Both the position numbers and the translations under genes were made by a program. Below, in pieces: positions 25,497-34,600 of a stretch of DNA of 64,000 nucleotides. The stretch's first letter is position 1, and the number at the start of each line of letters is the position of its first letter. Below the pieces are notes generated by a model, which did no database searches, had not been told where the DNA came from, and saw only the letters and a program-made list of their open reading frames with translations. The DNA is from Bradyrhizobium niftali (GTDB lineage Bacteria > Pseudomonadota > Alphaproteobacteria > Rhizobiales > Xanthobacteraceae): assembly GCF_004571025.1 (NCBI RefSeq), contig NZ_SPQT01000019.1, forward strand, positions 122,560 through 186,559. Reading direction: 5' to 3'.

Positions 25497-26285
25497 TCAC
25501 TTCGGCCGGCGGCAATTATAGGCCTTGCGGAAGCCGGCGGCCTGGGCGTCGTCCTCCGAGCAGAACCAGCGGTCCGGCTTGGTGGTCGCCGGATAGCTCG
25601 GGCAGCCCCGCAGATGATAGATGCCGATATTGCCGGTGACGCGGGCGCGCACCGCAAGCTTTCCCTTGATGCCGCAACTCGGCGGCATGGTCAGTTCGTC
25701 CGGAAACAGCACGGCGCGGATTTCCTTGTCGCGGTCCGGCCGGCAGGCGGCGCCCAGGAGTGCGCCGTCCTTCTTGCCGGTCCGGAATTCTTGCGGTGCA
25801 ACAAAACAGCCCTTCCAGATTCCGGACGAGGCGGTCTTGGCTTCGGCTGCCGCCGGCTTGACGTTGGCCTTGATCGGCTCGCGGGCGATGGCGAAGCCGA
25901 GCTTCACCAATTGCTCGTTCAGGCTGGCCTTGTCGCCCTCGGCCGTGCAGATCGCACGGTGGCGTTTGCCGAAGCTCTTTTCCGGCCCGACATCGTCACA
26001 GCGTACCGCCCGTTTGCCGATCAGCTTGGCCAGCTGATCGCGGGCCTCGATGCCGCAGGTCCAGGGATCGGCGTGATCGTCGATGCAGACCTGGTCGAGC
26101 TCGGGCGCGTCGACGCCGTCGAGCCGATAGGTGACGTCGCCAAGCTGGATGGAATTGGCGTCCCGGACGGTCGCCGTCGCGGTCAGTGCGAACCCAGGCG
26201 CTGAGGAGGCCAGAAATCCGGGCAGAGCAAGAAACAAAACAAGCGCGAAAGCGCGGGCGGCGGCAAATGAATTCTCGAAGGACAT
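25497..26285 (-). CDS. secreted thermonuclease-family protein
   Basis: A 262-residue exported protein. After a signal region (MSFENSFAAARAFALVLFLA) comes a staphylococcal-nuclease-like OB domain with VTYRLDGVDAPELDQVC, WTCGIEARDQLAKLIG and the Arg of GKRHRAICTAEG. A C-terminal Cys-rich module follows (YHLRGCPSYPATTKPDRWFC and EDDAQAAGFRKAYNC), a pattern seen in rhizobial nucleases and probably metal-binding or disulphide-bonded. It would cut nucleic acids in the periplasm or outside the cell. It is convergent with the cyo operon. Confidence 0.85.
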   Translation of the reverse strand: MSFENSFAAARAFALVLFLALPGFLASSAPGFALTATATVRDANSIQLGDVTYRLDGVDAPELDQVCIDDHADPWTCGIEARDQLAKLIGKRAVRCDDVGPEKSFGKRHRAICTAEGDKASLNEQLVKLGFAIAREPIKANVKPAAAEAKTASSGIWKGCFVAPQEFRTGKKDGALLGAACRPDRDKEIRAVLFPDELTMPPSCGIKGKLAVRARVTGNIGIYHLRGCPSYPATTKPDRWFCSEDDAQAAGFRKAYNCRRPK

Positions 26286-26486
26286 ACGGTCTCGCTATCG
26301 ATTGCTCTCTCGTCTCGTTCCTAGCATCCGGATGTGGCGATACCAATGGTCTGCGCCCTGCGAAGTGCGACATTCCGGCCCCGCGGCTTTACTCAGCCGT
26401 CGCTCTGACCCTATCGTTTGCGCCGGCCTTGCGGACTGCGGAGGCCGAATCGCCCGGGAAGCGGCGAGGGGGAGGAAAAGGTCGCG

Positions 26487-28085
26487 ATGAAAGACCCCGT
26501 GGACGTCCTGATCATCGGCGCCGGCGCTTCAGGCGCGGCGGTGGCGTGGTCGCTGGCCGAGACCAAGATGCACATTCTCTGCCTGGAGCAGGGCGGCTGG
26601 ATGAACCCGGCGGAATATCCCAGCACGGGCCGGGATTGGGAAGCCAAGTTCTACGGCGAGTGGTCGTCGAGCCCGAACGTCCGCGGTCGGCCCGAGGACT
26701 ATCCGATCAACGACGACAATTCGCCGATCAAGGTCGTCAACTACAATGCGGTCGGCGGCTCGACGGTGATGTACACCGCGCACTGGCCGCGGCTGCATCC
26801 CTCCGATTTCAAGGTGAAGACGCTCGACGGCGTCGCCGACGACTGGCCGATCGACTACGACGCGCTGACCCCGTTCTTCGACGAGAACGATCGCATGATG
26901 GGCACGTCCGGCCTGTCGGGCGATCCGCTCTCGCCGCTGACGCATCCGCCGATGCCGCAACAGCCGATGGGATTGTCCGGTGCGATCATCGGCAGGGCCA
27001 TGAACAAGCTCGGCTGGCACTGGTGGCCGTCGGACACGACGGTTGCGACCATGGATTATGAGGGCCGGGCGCGCTGCATCAATCTTGGCCATTGCACGCC
27101 GGCCTGCGCGCAAGGTGCCAAATCCTCGACCGATATCACCTATTGGCCGCACGCGGTCCGCGCCGGTGTCGAGCTGCGCACCCATTGCCGGGTGCGCGAG
27201 ATCACCACCGACGAGAGCGGCATGGCCTCGGGCGTGGTCTATTACGACAAGGACGGTGTCGAGCAGTTCCAGCCGGCGCATGTCGTCATCATCGCCTGTA
27301 ACGGTGTCGGTACGCCGCGGCTGCTGCTGAACTCCGCGTCGGGCCGCTTTCCGAACGGACTTGCCAATTCGTCGGGTCTCGTCGGCAAGAACCTGATGTT
27401 CCATCCCTATGCGCAGATCTACGGCTATGTGAAGGAGCCGACCGATAGCAACCGCGCGCCACCGACCTGCCTGTGGAGCAAGGAATGGTATGACACCGAC
27501 CTGTCGCGCGGCTTCGTGCGCGGCTACGGCGTCCAGTTCGTGCGCGGGGCAGGGCCGGTGTTCGAGGCCGTCGTCAGCGAGCAGAAGGGCATTCTGCCCT
27601 GGGGCGCCGATCATCACCGCGTGTTCCGCAAGCTCAACGGCCATCGCTTAGGTTTCTCCGCGATCTGCGAGGACCTGCCGGAAGAGCACAATCGCGTCAC
27701 GCTCGATCCCGTCCTGAAGGACAGTCACGGCATTCCCGCGCCGAAGATCGACTACACGATCAGCGAGAACAGCCGGAAGATGATGGAGCATGCGCTGGCG
27801 CGCGGCCGGGAGGTGCTCGAGACCGCGGGGGCGACCGACATCTGCGTCAACTCGCCGATCCCGTGGGGCGGCTGGCACCTGCTCGGCACCGCGCGGATGG
27901 GCACCGATCCCGAACGCTCCGTCGTCAACGAATGGGGCCGCTCGCACGACGTGAAGAACCTCTTCATCGTCGACGGCAGCATCTTCGTCACCTCGGGCGG
28001 CGTGAACCCGACGTCCACCATCCAGGCCCTCGCGCTGTACATCGCCGACCAGATGAAGCAGCGCCTCGCCAATTTGTTCGACTGA
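26487..28085 (+). CDS. GMC family oxidoreductase
   Basis: A 532-residue FAD enzyme. The N-terminal dinucleotide motif is DVLIIGAGASGAAVAWSLAE, the FAD loop NAVGGSTVMYTAHW, and the C-terminal GMC block is GGWHLLGTARMG, LFIVDGSIFVTSGGVNPTST. This is the type paired with gluconate 2-dehydrogenase subunit 3, and the next gene encodes such a partner. No Tat signal is present and no cytochrome subunit gene is nearby, so the pair appears cytoplasmic. The acceptor and substrate are unknown. GGGGGAGGAAAAGG precedes the ATG. Confidence 0.87.
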   Translation: MKDPVDVLIIGAGASGAAVAWSLAETKMHILCLEQGGWMNPAEYPSTGRDWEAKFYGEWSSSPNVRGRPEDYPINDDNSPIKVVNYNAVGGSTVMYTAHWPRLHPSDFKVKTLDGVADDWPIDYDALTPFFDENDRMMGTSGLSGDPLSPLTHPPMPQQPMGLSGAIIGRAMNKLGWHWWPSDTTVATMDYEGRARCINLGHCTPACAQGAKSSTDITYWPHAVRAGVELRTHCRVREITTDESGMASGVVYYDKDGVEQFQPAHVVIIACNGVGTPRLLLNSASGRFPNGLANSSGLVGKNLMFHPYAQIYGYVKEPTDSNRAPPTCLWSKEWYDTDLSRGFVRGYGVQFVRGAGPVFEAVVSEQKGILPWGADHHRVFRKLNGHRLGFSAICEDLPEEHNRVTLDPVLKDSHGIPAPKIDYTISENSRKMMEHALARGREVLETAGATDICVNSPIPWGGWHLLGTARMGTDPERSVVNEWGRSHDVKNLFIVDGSIFVTSGGVNPTSTIQALALYIADQMKQRLANLFD

Positions 28086-28093
28086 GGATTCTT

Positions 28094-28537
28094 ATGACCG
28101 AACAGATCACCCTCACGCCGCGACAGCGCCAGGATTTGCGCACCATCGCCGCGATGATCATTCCACCGAGCGAGGAATACCGGGTCCCCGGCGCCGATGA
28201 CGAGATCATCCAGGCCGACATTCTTGCAACCCTCGGCCGCGACACGAGGCCGGTCGTGGCTGCGCTCGATCATCTGGCGCGGCTTGCCGGCATGCCGCTG
28301 GCGGACCTCGAAGCCGCCGCGCGCGATGGCGTCGTGCAGCAGTTCCGCAGCTCCGGCGGCGCGGCAACTCTCGTCCGCGTGGTGCTGCAATGCTACTACC
28401 GCGACGACCGCGTGTTGCGCTCGCTCGGGCTGGAGCTGCGCGCGCCGTTCCCCAGGGGGTATGTGCTCCCGGACGGCGACTGGTCGCTGCTCGACCCGGT
28501 CAAGGCAAGAGGGGGCGCGCTGCGGCGGGCGCCCTAG
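28094..28537 (+). CDS. gluconate 2-dehydrogenase subunit 3-like protein
   Basis: A 147-residue mostly helical protein beginning MTEQITLTPRQRQDLRTIAA, then MIIPPSEEYRVPGADD. The IIP..E..PGA pattern and the end segment YYRDDRVLRSLGLELRAPFP are typical of subunit 3. In the family this subunit supports folding or export of the flavin subunit. The usual Tat signal is absent. The start lies 8 nt after the GMC gene stop, so they are one operon. Confidence 0.8.
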   Translation: MTEQITLTPRQRQDLRTIAAMIIPPSEEYRVPGADDEIIQADILATLGRDTRPVVAALDHLARLAGMPLADLEAAARDGVVQQFRSSGGAATLVRVVLQCYYRDDRVLRSLGLELRAPFPRGYVLPDGDWSLLDPVKARGGALRRAP

Positions 28538-28628
28538 CCACCTGGGCAGTCCAGCCCTGCGCCCCAGGCGGATCCCTTGCGCTGGCAGGAACAGGCCACC
28601 ATCTGTGTGAGCCTCAAGGACTCTTGCC

Positions 28629-29648
28629 ATGCTGGATTTCACTTCAGATATCGTCGATGACGCCTCGTCATCGCGAACGGCAGCGGCTGCGCCGGTCGAT
28701 GACCGGCCGCTGCTGGACGCCTATTCCAATGCCGTGATCGACGTCACCGACCGCGTCGGCCCTGCCGTCGTGCGCGTCGAGACCGGGCCCAAGGTGCCGA
28801 ACGGCCGCGAGCGCGGCGGGCTCGGCTCGGGCATCGTGATCTCGCCGGATGGGCTCGTCCTCACCAACAGCCACGTGGTCGGCGCCTCCAAAGAGATCCG
28901 GCTGCGGGATGTGGAAGGCCATGTCGGCGACGCCCGCGTGCTCGGCGTCGATCCCGACACCGATCTTGCGCTGCTGCGCGCCAACGGCGTCCGCGACTTG
29001 CCCTATGCCGCGCTCGGCAACTCCAAGACCCTGCGCCGCGGCCAACTCGTGATCGCGATCGGCAATCCGCTCGGATTCGAATCGACCGTGACCGCCGGCG
29101 TGGTCTCGGCGCTGGGACGCTCGATCCGTTCGGTCAGCGGCCGCACCATCGAGGACGTCATCCAGACCGATGCCGCGCTCAATCCCGGCAATTCCGGCGG
29201 GCCGCTTGTGTCGTCGAATGCCGAGGTGATCGGCATCAACACCGCCATCATCAATGGCGCGCAGGGCATCTGCTTCGCGGTTGCCAGCAACACCGCGCAA
29301 TTCGTGCTCGCGGAGATCATCCGCCACGGCTATGTCCGGCGCGCCTATATCGGCGTCGCCGGACAGACCGCGCCGGTTCCGCGGCGGCATGCCGTGCTGG
29401 CCGGCGTCGAGAACAAGATGGGCGCGCTTCTGATGCAGATCGAGGCGGACGGGCCGGCGGCGAAGGCGGGCCTGTTGCCCGGCGACGTCGTGATCAGGCT
29501 CGACGGCGTAGAGATCAACGGCGTCGACGATCTGATCCGCGTGCTCGACCGCGACCGGATCGGCCGGCGGCTCGCCATGGACGTGCTGCGGCTCGGCCGC
29601 CTGCGGGCGATCGACATCGACCCGATCGAGCGGAAGCCCGCCCGCTAG
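28629..29648 (+). CDS. HtrA/DegP-like serine protease with PDZ domain
   Basis: A 339-residue S1C protease. The trypsin-like domain (about residues 40-225) has the triad His in LVLTNSHVV, Asp in DPDTDLALLR and Ser in NPGNSGGPL. A PDZ domain follows (about 240-335, ADGPAAKAGLLPGDVVIRLD). The family degrades or chaperones misfolded proteins. No signal peptide or membrane segment is visible at the N-terminus (MLDFTSDIVDDASSSRTAAA), so this version is probably cytoplasmic. It lies 91 nt after the GMC pair on the same strand. Confidence 0.88.
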   Translation: MLDFTSDIVDDASSSRTAAAAPVDDRPLLDAYSNAVIDVTDRVGPAVVRVETGPKVPNGRERGGLGSGIVISPDGLVLTNSHVVGASKEIRLRDVEGHVGDARVLGVDPDTDLALLRANGVRDLPYAALGNSKTLRRGQLVIAIGNPLGFESTVTAGVVSALGRSIRSVSGRTIEDVIQTDAALNPGNSGGPLVSSNAEVIGINTAIINGAQGICFAVASNTAQFVLAEIIRHGYVRRAYIGVAGQTAPVPRRHAVLAGVENKMGALLMQIEADGPAAKAGLLPGDVVIRLDGVEINGVDDLIRVLDRDRIGRRLAMDVLRLGRLRAIDIDPIERKPAR

Positions 29649-29661
29649 CTGAGAGCCCGCG

Positions 29662-29690
29662 GGCGAGGTATGACGATGTCATGCCTCGCC
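29662..29690. other. strong intercistronic hairpin
   Basis: GGCGAGGTATGAC and GTCATGCCTCGCC form a 13-bp stem with one G-U pair and a GAT loop, between the protease stop and the start of the flavin dehydrogenase gene. No T-tract follows, so it may be an mRNA-processing or attenuating hairpin rather than a terminator. Confidence 0.55.
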
Positions 29691-29706
29691 TCCGGAAACT
29701 TGCCGC

Positions 29707-31437
29707 ATGATGCCGGCGCACGAGAATTACGACGTCATTGTCGTCGGCGCCGGTGCCGGCGGCATGACGGCGGCGGCCGTCGCGGCCGCCGAAGGCCTGA
29801 GTGTGCTTGTGATCGAGAAGACGGCCTTCGTCGGTGGCACCACGGCGTGGTCCGGCGGCATGGTCTGGATCCCTGCCAACCCGAAGATGAAGCAGGCGGG
29901 GCTGTCCGACAGCGTCACTGACGCCGTCCAGTATCTGTCGAGTACGGTCCCCGAGCCCGCCAATGCCGGCTTGCGCGCCGCCTTTCTGGCTCGCGGACCA
30001 GAGGCGGTCGCCTGGCTCGAAGCCAACACGGAAGTGCGCCTCCAGCCGGTGAAGGCCTATCCCGACTATTATCCGGAACGGCTGGGCGCGACATCAGGCG
30101 GGCGCGTGCTCGAGCCCGTGGCTTTCGATGGCACGCGGCTGGGCCGGGCTTTCGTGCGATTGCGGCCACCGCTGCCGGAGTTCACGCTGTTCGGCGGGAT
30201 GATGGTCAATCCTCTCGACATTCCGCATCTGCGCCGGATCGGCAGGTCGCTGCGTTCGACCCTGCGCGCGGCGCGGCTGATCTCGGAATACATGTTGCAG
30301 CGGCTGCGCAGCCCGCGCGGCACGACGCTGCATCTCGGCAACGCGCTCGCTGCGCGGCTCTACGCCTCGCTGCTGGCGCGGCAGGTCGAGATCCTCTTCA
30401 GCGCGGATGTCGAGGATTTGTCGATGCAGGGCGATCGCGTCAGCGGCGTGGTGATCCGTCACGGCTCCCGCGACCGTGCGATCGCGGCGCGCCGCGGGGT
30501 GGTGCTGGCGGCCGGCGGCTTTTCGCACGATGCCGCTTTGCGTAAGCGGTTCTTCCCGCCTGCGGCCGGATTTGTCTCGGCGAGCAGTCCATCAGGCACG
30601 GGCGACGGGATTCGGCTCGCGGCGACGGCCGGGGCTGCGCTCAATACGGAGGCGACAAGCCCGGCCTATTGGGTGCCGGCCTCGCTGTTCTGCCGCGCTG
30701 ACGGCAGCCGTGGCGTCTTTCCGCACATGGTGACCGATCGCGCCAAGCCCGGCGTGATCGCCGTCAACGCCGCGGGCCGGCGCTTCGTCAACGAGGCGCT
30801 GTCCTACCACGAGTTCGTGCTCGCCATGCTGCGCGACGGCCATGGCGAGCCCGATCGGCCGTTCTACCTGATCTGCGATCGTCAGTTTTTGTGGCGCTAT
30901 GGCCTCGGCCGCATCAAGCCGTTTACCCTCAACGTTCGGCGCTATGTGGCGAGCGGTGAGTTGATCGAGGCTCCCGAGATCGCGCAGCTTGCGGCCAAGA
31001 TCGGCATCAAGCCATCCGTGCTCGCCGCGACGGTCGCGAGCTACAACACCGGAGCAAAGGAGGGGCGCGATCCCGAATTCGGCCGGGGGAGCACGATCTA
31101 TCAACGTCACCTCGGCGATGCCGCTCACAAGCCCAACCCCTGCGTCGCGCCGATCCTTCGAGCGCCGTTCTTCGCGCTAAGGATCTATCCGGCCGATCTC
31201 GGCACGGCGATCGGCTTGAAGGTCGATGCCCAGGCCCGCGTGCTGCGGGGCGACGGCACGCCGATTGCGGGGCTCTATGCGTGCGGCAACGACATGGGCT
31301 CGATCATGAATGGCAACTATCCGAGCGCAGGGATCGCGCTCGGGCCGGCGCTGACGTTCGGGTATATCGCGGGGCGGCATCTGGCGGAGGGTGGGGTGAC
31401 GGCGCTGGCACCAAGCGTCGCCACGACCTCGGTCTAG
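29707..31437 (+). CDS. FAD-dependent dehydrogenase (KstD / fumarate-reductase flavoprotein family)
   Basis: A 576-residue flavoprotein. It has an N-terminal FAD motif (YDVIVVGAGAGGMTAAAVAA), the KTAFVGGTTAWSGGMVWIPA stretch and a C-terminal LYACGNDMGSIMNGNYPSAG followed by GIALGPALTFGYIAGRHLA. These features match the 3-ketosteroid delta-1-dehydrogenase-like branch. Members dehydrogenate or reduce carbonyl-activated C-C bonds of steroid-like or other substrates. No steroid genes are adjacent, so the substrate is not assigned. The first of two ATGs was used. Confidence 0.83.
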   Translation: MMPAHENYDVIVVGAGAGGMTAAAVAAAEGLSVLVIEKTAFVGGTTAWSGGMVWIPANPKMKQAGLSDSVTDAVQYLSSTVPEPANAGLRAAFLARGPEAVAWLEANTEVRLQPVKAYPDYYPERLGATSGGRVLEPVAFDGTRLGRAFVRLRPPLPEFTLFGGMMVNPLDIPHLRRIGRSLRSTLRAARLISEYMLQRLRSPRGTTLHLGNALAARLYASLLARQVEILFSADVEDLSMQGDRVSGVVIRHGSRDRAIAARRGVVLAAGGFSHDAALRKRFFPPAAGFVSASSPSGTGDGIRLAATAGAALNTEATSPAYWVPASLFCRADGSRGVFPHMVTDRAKPGVIAVNAAGRRFVNEALSYHEFVLAMLRDGHGEPDRPFYLICDRQFLWRYGLGRIKPFTLNVRRYVASGELIEAPEIAQLAAKIGIKPSVLAATVASYNTGAKEGRDPEFGRGSTIYQRHLGDAAHKPNPCVAPILRAPFFALRIYPADLGTAIGLKVDAQARVLRGDGTPIAGLYACGNDMGSIMNGNYPSAGIALGPALTFGYIAGRHLAEGGVTALAPSVATTSV

Positions 31438-31452
31438 CCGTCTCCACCGCTG

Positions 31453-31680
31453 TCATGCCCCGCGAAGGCGGGGCATCCAGTATTCCAGAGACAGCGAGGT
31501 TCATAACAACTGTCACGGCGTACTGGATCGCCCGGTCAAGCCGGACGATGACGCCGCGTGTGTGGCGCGCGCGTCCCATATTCTCCGTCATTGCGAGCGC
31601 AGCGAAGCAATCCAGGCTGCCTCCGCGGAGGGACTCTGGATTGCTTCGTCGCAAGGGCTCCTCGCAATGACGAGGACAGG
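31453..31680. repeat. two intergenic palindromic repeats in tandem
   Basis: First, ATGCCCCGCGAAGGCGGGGCAT (within 31455-31476) with neighbouring GTACTGGATCGCCCGGTCAA-type sequence. Second, TCATTGCGAGCGCAGCGAAG (from about 31589), mirrored by CTTCGTCGC and TCGCAATGACGA up to 31673. Both resemble dispersed Bradyrhizobium intergenic elements. They lie between the convergent flavin dehydrogenase and indolepyruvate oxidoreductase genes. Confidence 0.75.
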
Positions 31681-31698
31681 CTTTCGCCTTCCTGACCT

Positions 31699-34600
31699 CT
31701 ACTCCGCCGCGGCGGCAAACCGGCTATTCTCCAGCTCCGCTTCCAGCCGCGCTGTCTCGACCATCGCCTGCTTGATATTGCCTTCCTTGACGTGGCCGAA
31801 GCCGCGGATCGTCTCGGGCACGCGCGCGAGCCGTGCCAGCAGCGGAATCTGCGCCGCGTTCAGCCCGGTGATCCGCTGGTCGATCATCGCCAGATAATCC
31901 TCGATCAGCTTCCGCTCGGTCCTGCGCTCCTCGGTGCGGCCGAACGGATCGAACGCGCCACCGCGCAGGAACTTGAGCCTGGCCAGCACGCGGAAGACGT
32001 GGATCATCCAGCCGCCGAATTCCTTCTTCTGGAGATGCCCGGTCGTCTTGTCGCGCTGCGCGAAGATCGGCGGGGCGAGGTAGAACTTCAGCGTGAAGTC
32101 CCCGTCGAACTTCTCCGACACCTTCTTGGCAAAGCTGCCGTCGGTATAGAGCCGCGCAACCTCGTACTCGTCCTTGTAGGACATCAGCTTGAACAGGTTC
32201 TTGGCCACGGCCTCGGTCAGCTCCGTGGACGCGGGCGAGGCCGCGCTCTCCGCCTTGCGCACCCTGGCGACGGCTGCGAGGTAGCGGTCGGCATACGCCT
32301 TGTCCTGATAGCCGGTCAGGAATTCCGCGCGGGTCGCGATGATATCGTCGAGCGACTTGGGTGGGGCGGAGGTCCGGCTCTTGAACTGGAGCACGCTGCG
32401 CACTCGGGACATGTCGTGGGCGGCCAGGCGCCCCCAGGTGAAGGCGAGCTTGTTCATCTCGATCGCGGCGCCGTTGATCTCGATGGCGCGGAGCAGCGCC
32501 TCGAGCGACAGCGGGATCGCGCCCTTCTGGAAGGCGAAGCCGAGCATGAAGGGATTGGTCGCGATCGAGTCGCCCATCAGGGCTGAGGCGATGCCTGTGG
32601 CGTCGATGATGTCGAGGTTCTTGTCGCCGACGGCGTCGCGCAGCACGGTCTGCATCGTGCCCATCTCGAAATCGAGATCGGGGTTTTGCACGAAGCTCGC
32701 GGTCGGCTGCAGATCGGCATTGATGTAGGCCTTCGTCACCCCCCGCTCGGCGCGGCTGAGGGCGGAGGGGCCGGCCGAGACGATCATGTCGCAGCCGAGA
32801 ATGACGTCGGCGCCGCCGGTGGTGATGCGGACCGCCGAAATGTCCTCGGGCTTCGGTGCGATGCGGACATGGCTCATCACCGCGCCGTTCTTCTGCGACA
32901 GGCCGGTGAAGTCCAGCGCCGAGCAACCGCGGCCGTCGACATGGGCGGCCATGCCGAGCAGTGCGCCAATGGTGATGACGCCGGTGCCGCCGATGCCGGT
33001 GACGAGGATGTTGTACGGCGCCTCGAGCTCGCGGGCAGGAGGCAGCGGCAGGTCGGCGAACAACTGTCCGGAATCGACCGCCGACGTCTTCATCCGCTTC
33101 AGCGTGCCGCCATGCACGGTGACAAAGCTCGGGCAAAAGCCCTCGACGCAGGAAAAGTCCTTGTTGCAGTTCGACTGGTCGATCTGACGCTTGCGGCCGA
33201 ATTCGGTCTCCAGCGGCTGCACCGAGACGCAGTTCGAGGCCTGCGAGCAGTCGCCGCAGCCTTCGCAGACCAGCTCGTTGATGAAGGCGCGCTTGGCGGG
33301 GTCGGGATAGAGCCCACGCTTGCGGCGGCGGCGCTTTTCGGCCGCGCAGGTCTGGTCGTAGATAACGACCGTGAGGCCCTTGATGTCGCGCAGCTCGCGC
33401 TGCACGGCATCGAGCTCGCGGCGGTGATGGATCGTCGCGCCCTGTGGGAAGTAATTGCCCTCCGGGTACTTGCTCGGATCGTCCGAGACAATCGCGAGAC
33501 GCTTGACGCCCTCGGCCCAGACCTGGTGCGCGATCTGCGCGACATTGAAGCCGCCTTCGGCCGGCTGGCCGCCGGTCATCGCGACGGCGTCGTTGTAGAG
33601 GATCTTGTAGGTGATGTTGATGCCGGCGACTGAAGCGGCACGAAGAGCGAGCAAGCCCGAGTGTGTATAGGTGCCGTCGCCGAGGTTCTGGAAGATGTGC
33701 TTCTCGGTGGTGAAGGGCGACTGGCCGATCCAGTTCACGCCCTCGGCGCCCATGTGCGAGATCAGGTCGGTGCGGCGGGTCGGCATGCTCAGGGCCATGC
33801 CGTGGCAGCCGATGCCGGCCATGGCGCGGCTGCCTTCCGGCACGCGCGTCGAGGAATTGTGCGGGCAGCCAGAGCAGAAGAACGGCGTGCGCGCGAGCTT
33901 GATCGGCGCGCTGGCGGTGACCGGATTGTCGAACGCCTCGAGCCGCGCGAGGCGCTGTTCCAGCACCGGGCTGTGATGACCGAGCTTGCGCAGCCGCGCG
34001 ACCAGCGCCGACGCCACGATGGTCGGCGTCAGCTCGCCCTCGCTCGGCAGCAGCGGCGCGCCGCGCTCGTCGCGCTTTCCGGTGACGGTCGGGCGCCTGG
34101 ACGCGTCGATGTTGTAGAGAATGCGCATCAGCTGGTCTTCGATGAAGCCGCGCTTCTCCTCGACCACCAGGACATCCTGAAGCCCCTCGGCGAAGCGCTT
34201 GGCTCCGCTTTCCTCCAGCGGCCAGGTCAGCGCGACCTTGTAGATGCGCAGGCCCAGATCCTGCGCGTCCTTGTCGGTAATGCCCAAATCGGCGAGCGCC
34301 TGGCGCAGATCGAGATAGGCCTTGCCGGTTGCGACAATGCCGAGTCGCGCGGGCTTTGAGTCGAGCACGATGCGATCGAGCTGGTTGGCGCGGGCAAAGG
34401 CCTGCACGGCAGCCATCTTCGGGCCGAACAGGCGTCTCTCGGCGTCCAGCGGCGGATCGGGCCAGCGGATGTTGAGGCCGCCGGGCGGCATCTCGAAATC
34501 ATCTGGCAGCACGATCTTGATGCGTTCAGGATCGCTGTCGATCGACGCCGAGCTTTCCACGGTCTCGCTGATCGCCTTGAACCCGACCCAGCAGCCGGAG

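Noticed and set aside
31304..31718. Several small open frames within the repeats after the flavin dehydrogenase gene
   Set aside because: They arise from palindromic intergenic repeats and have no protein character or ribosome binding sites.
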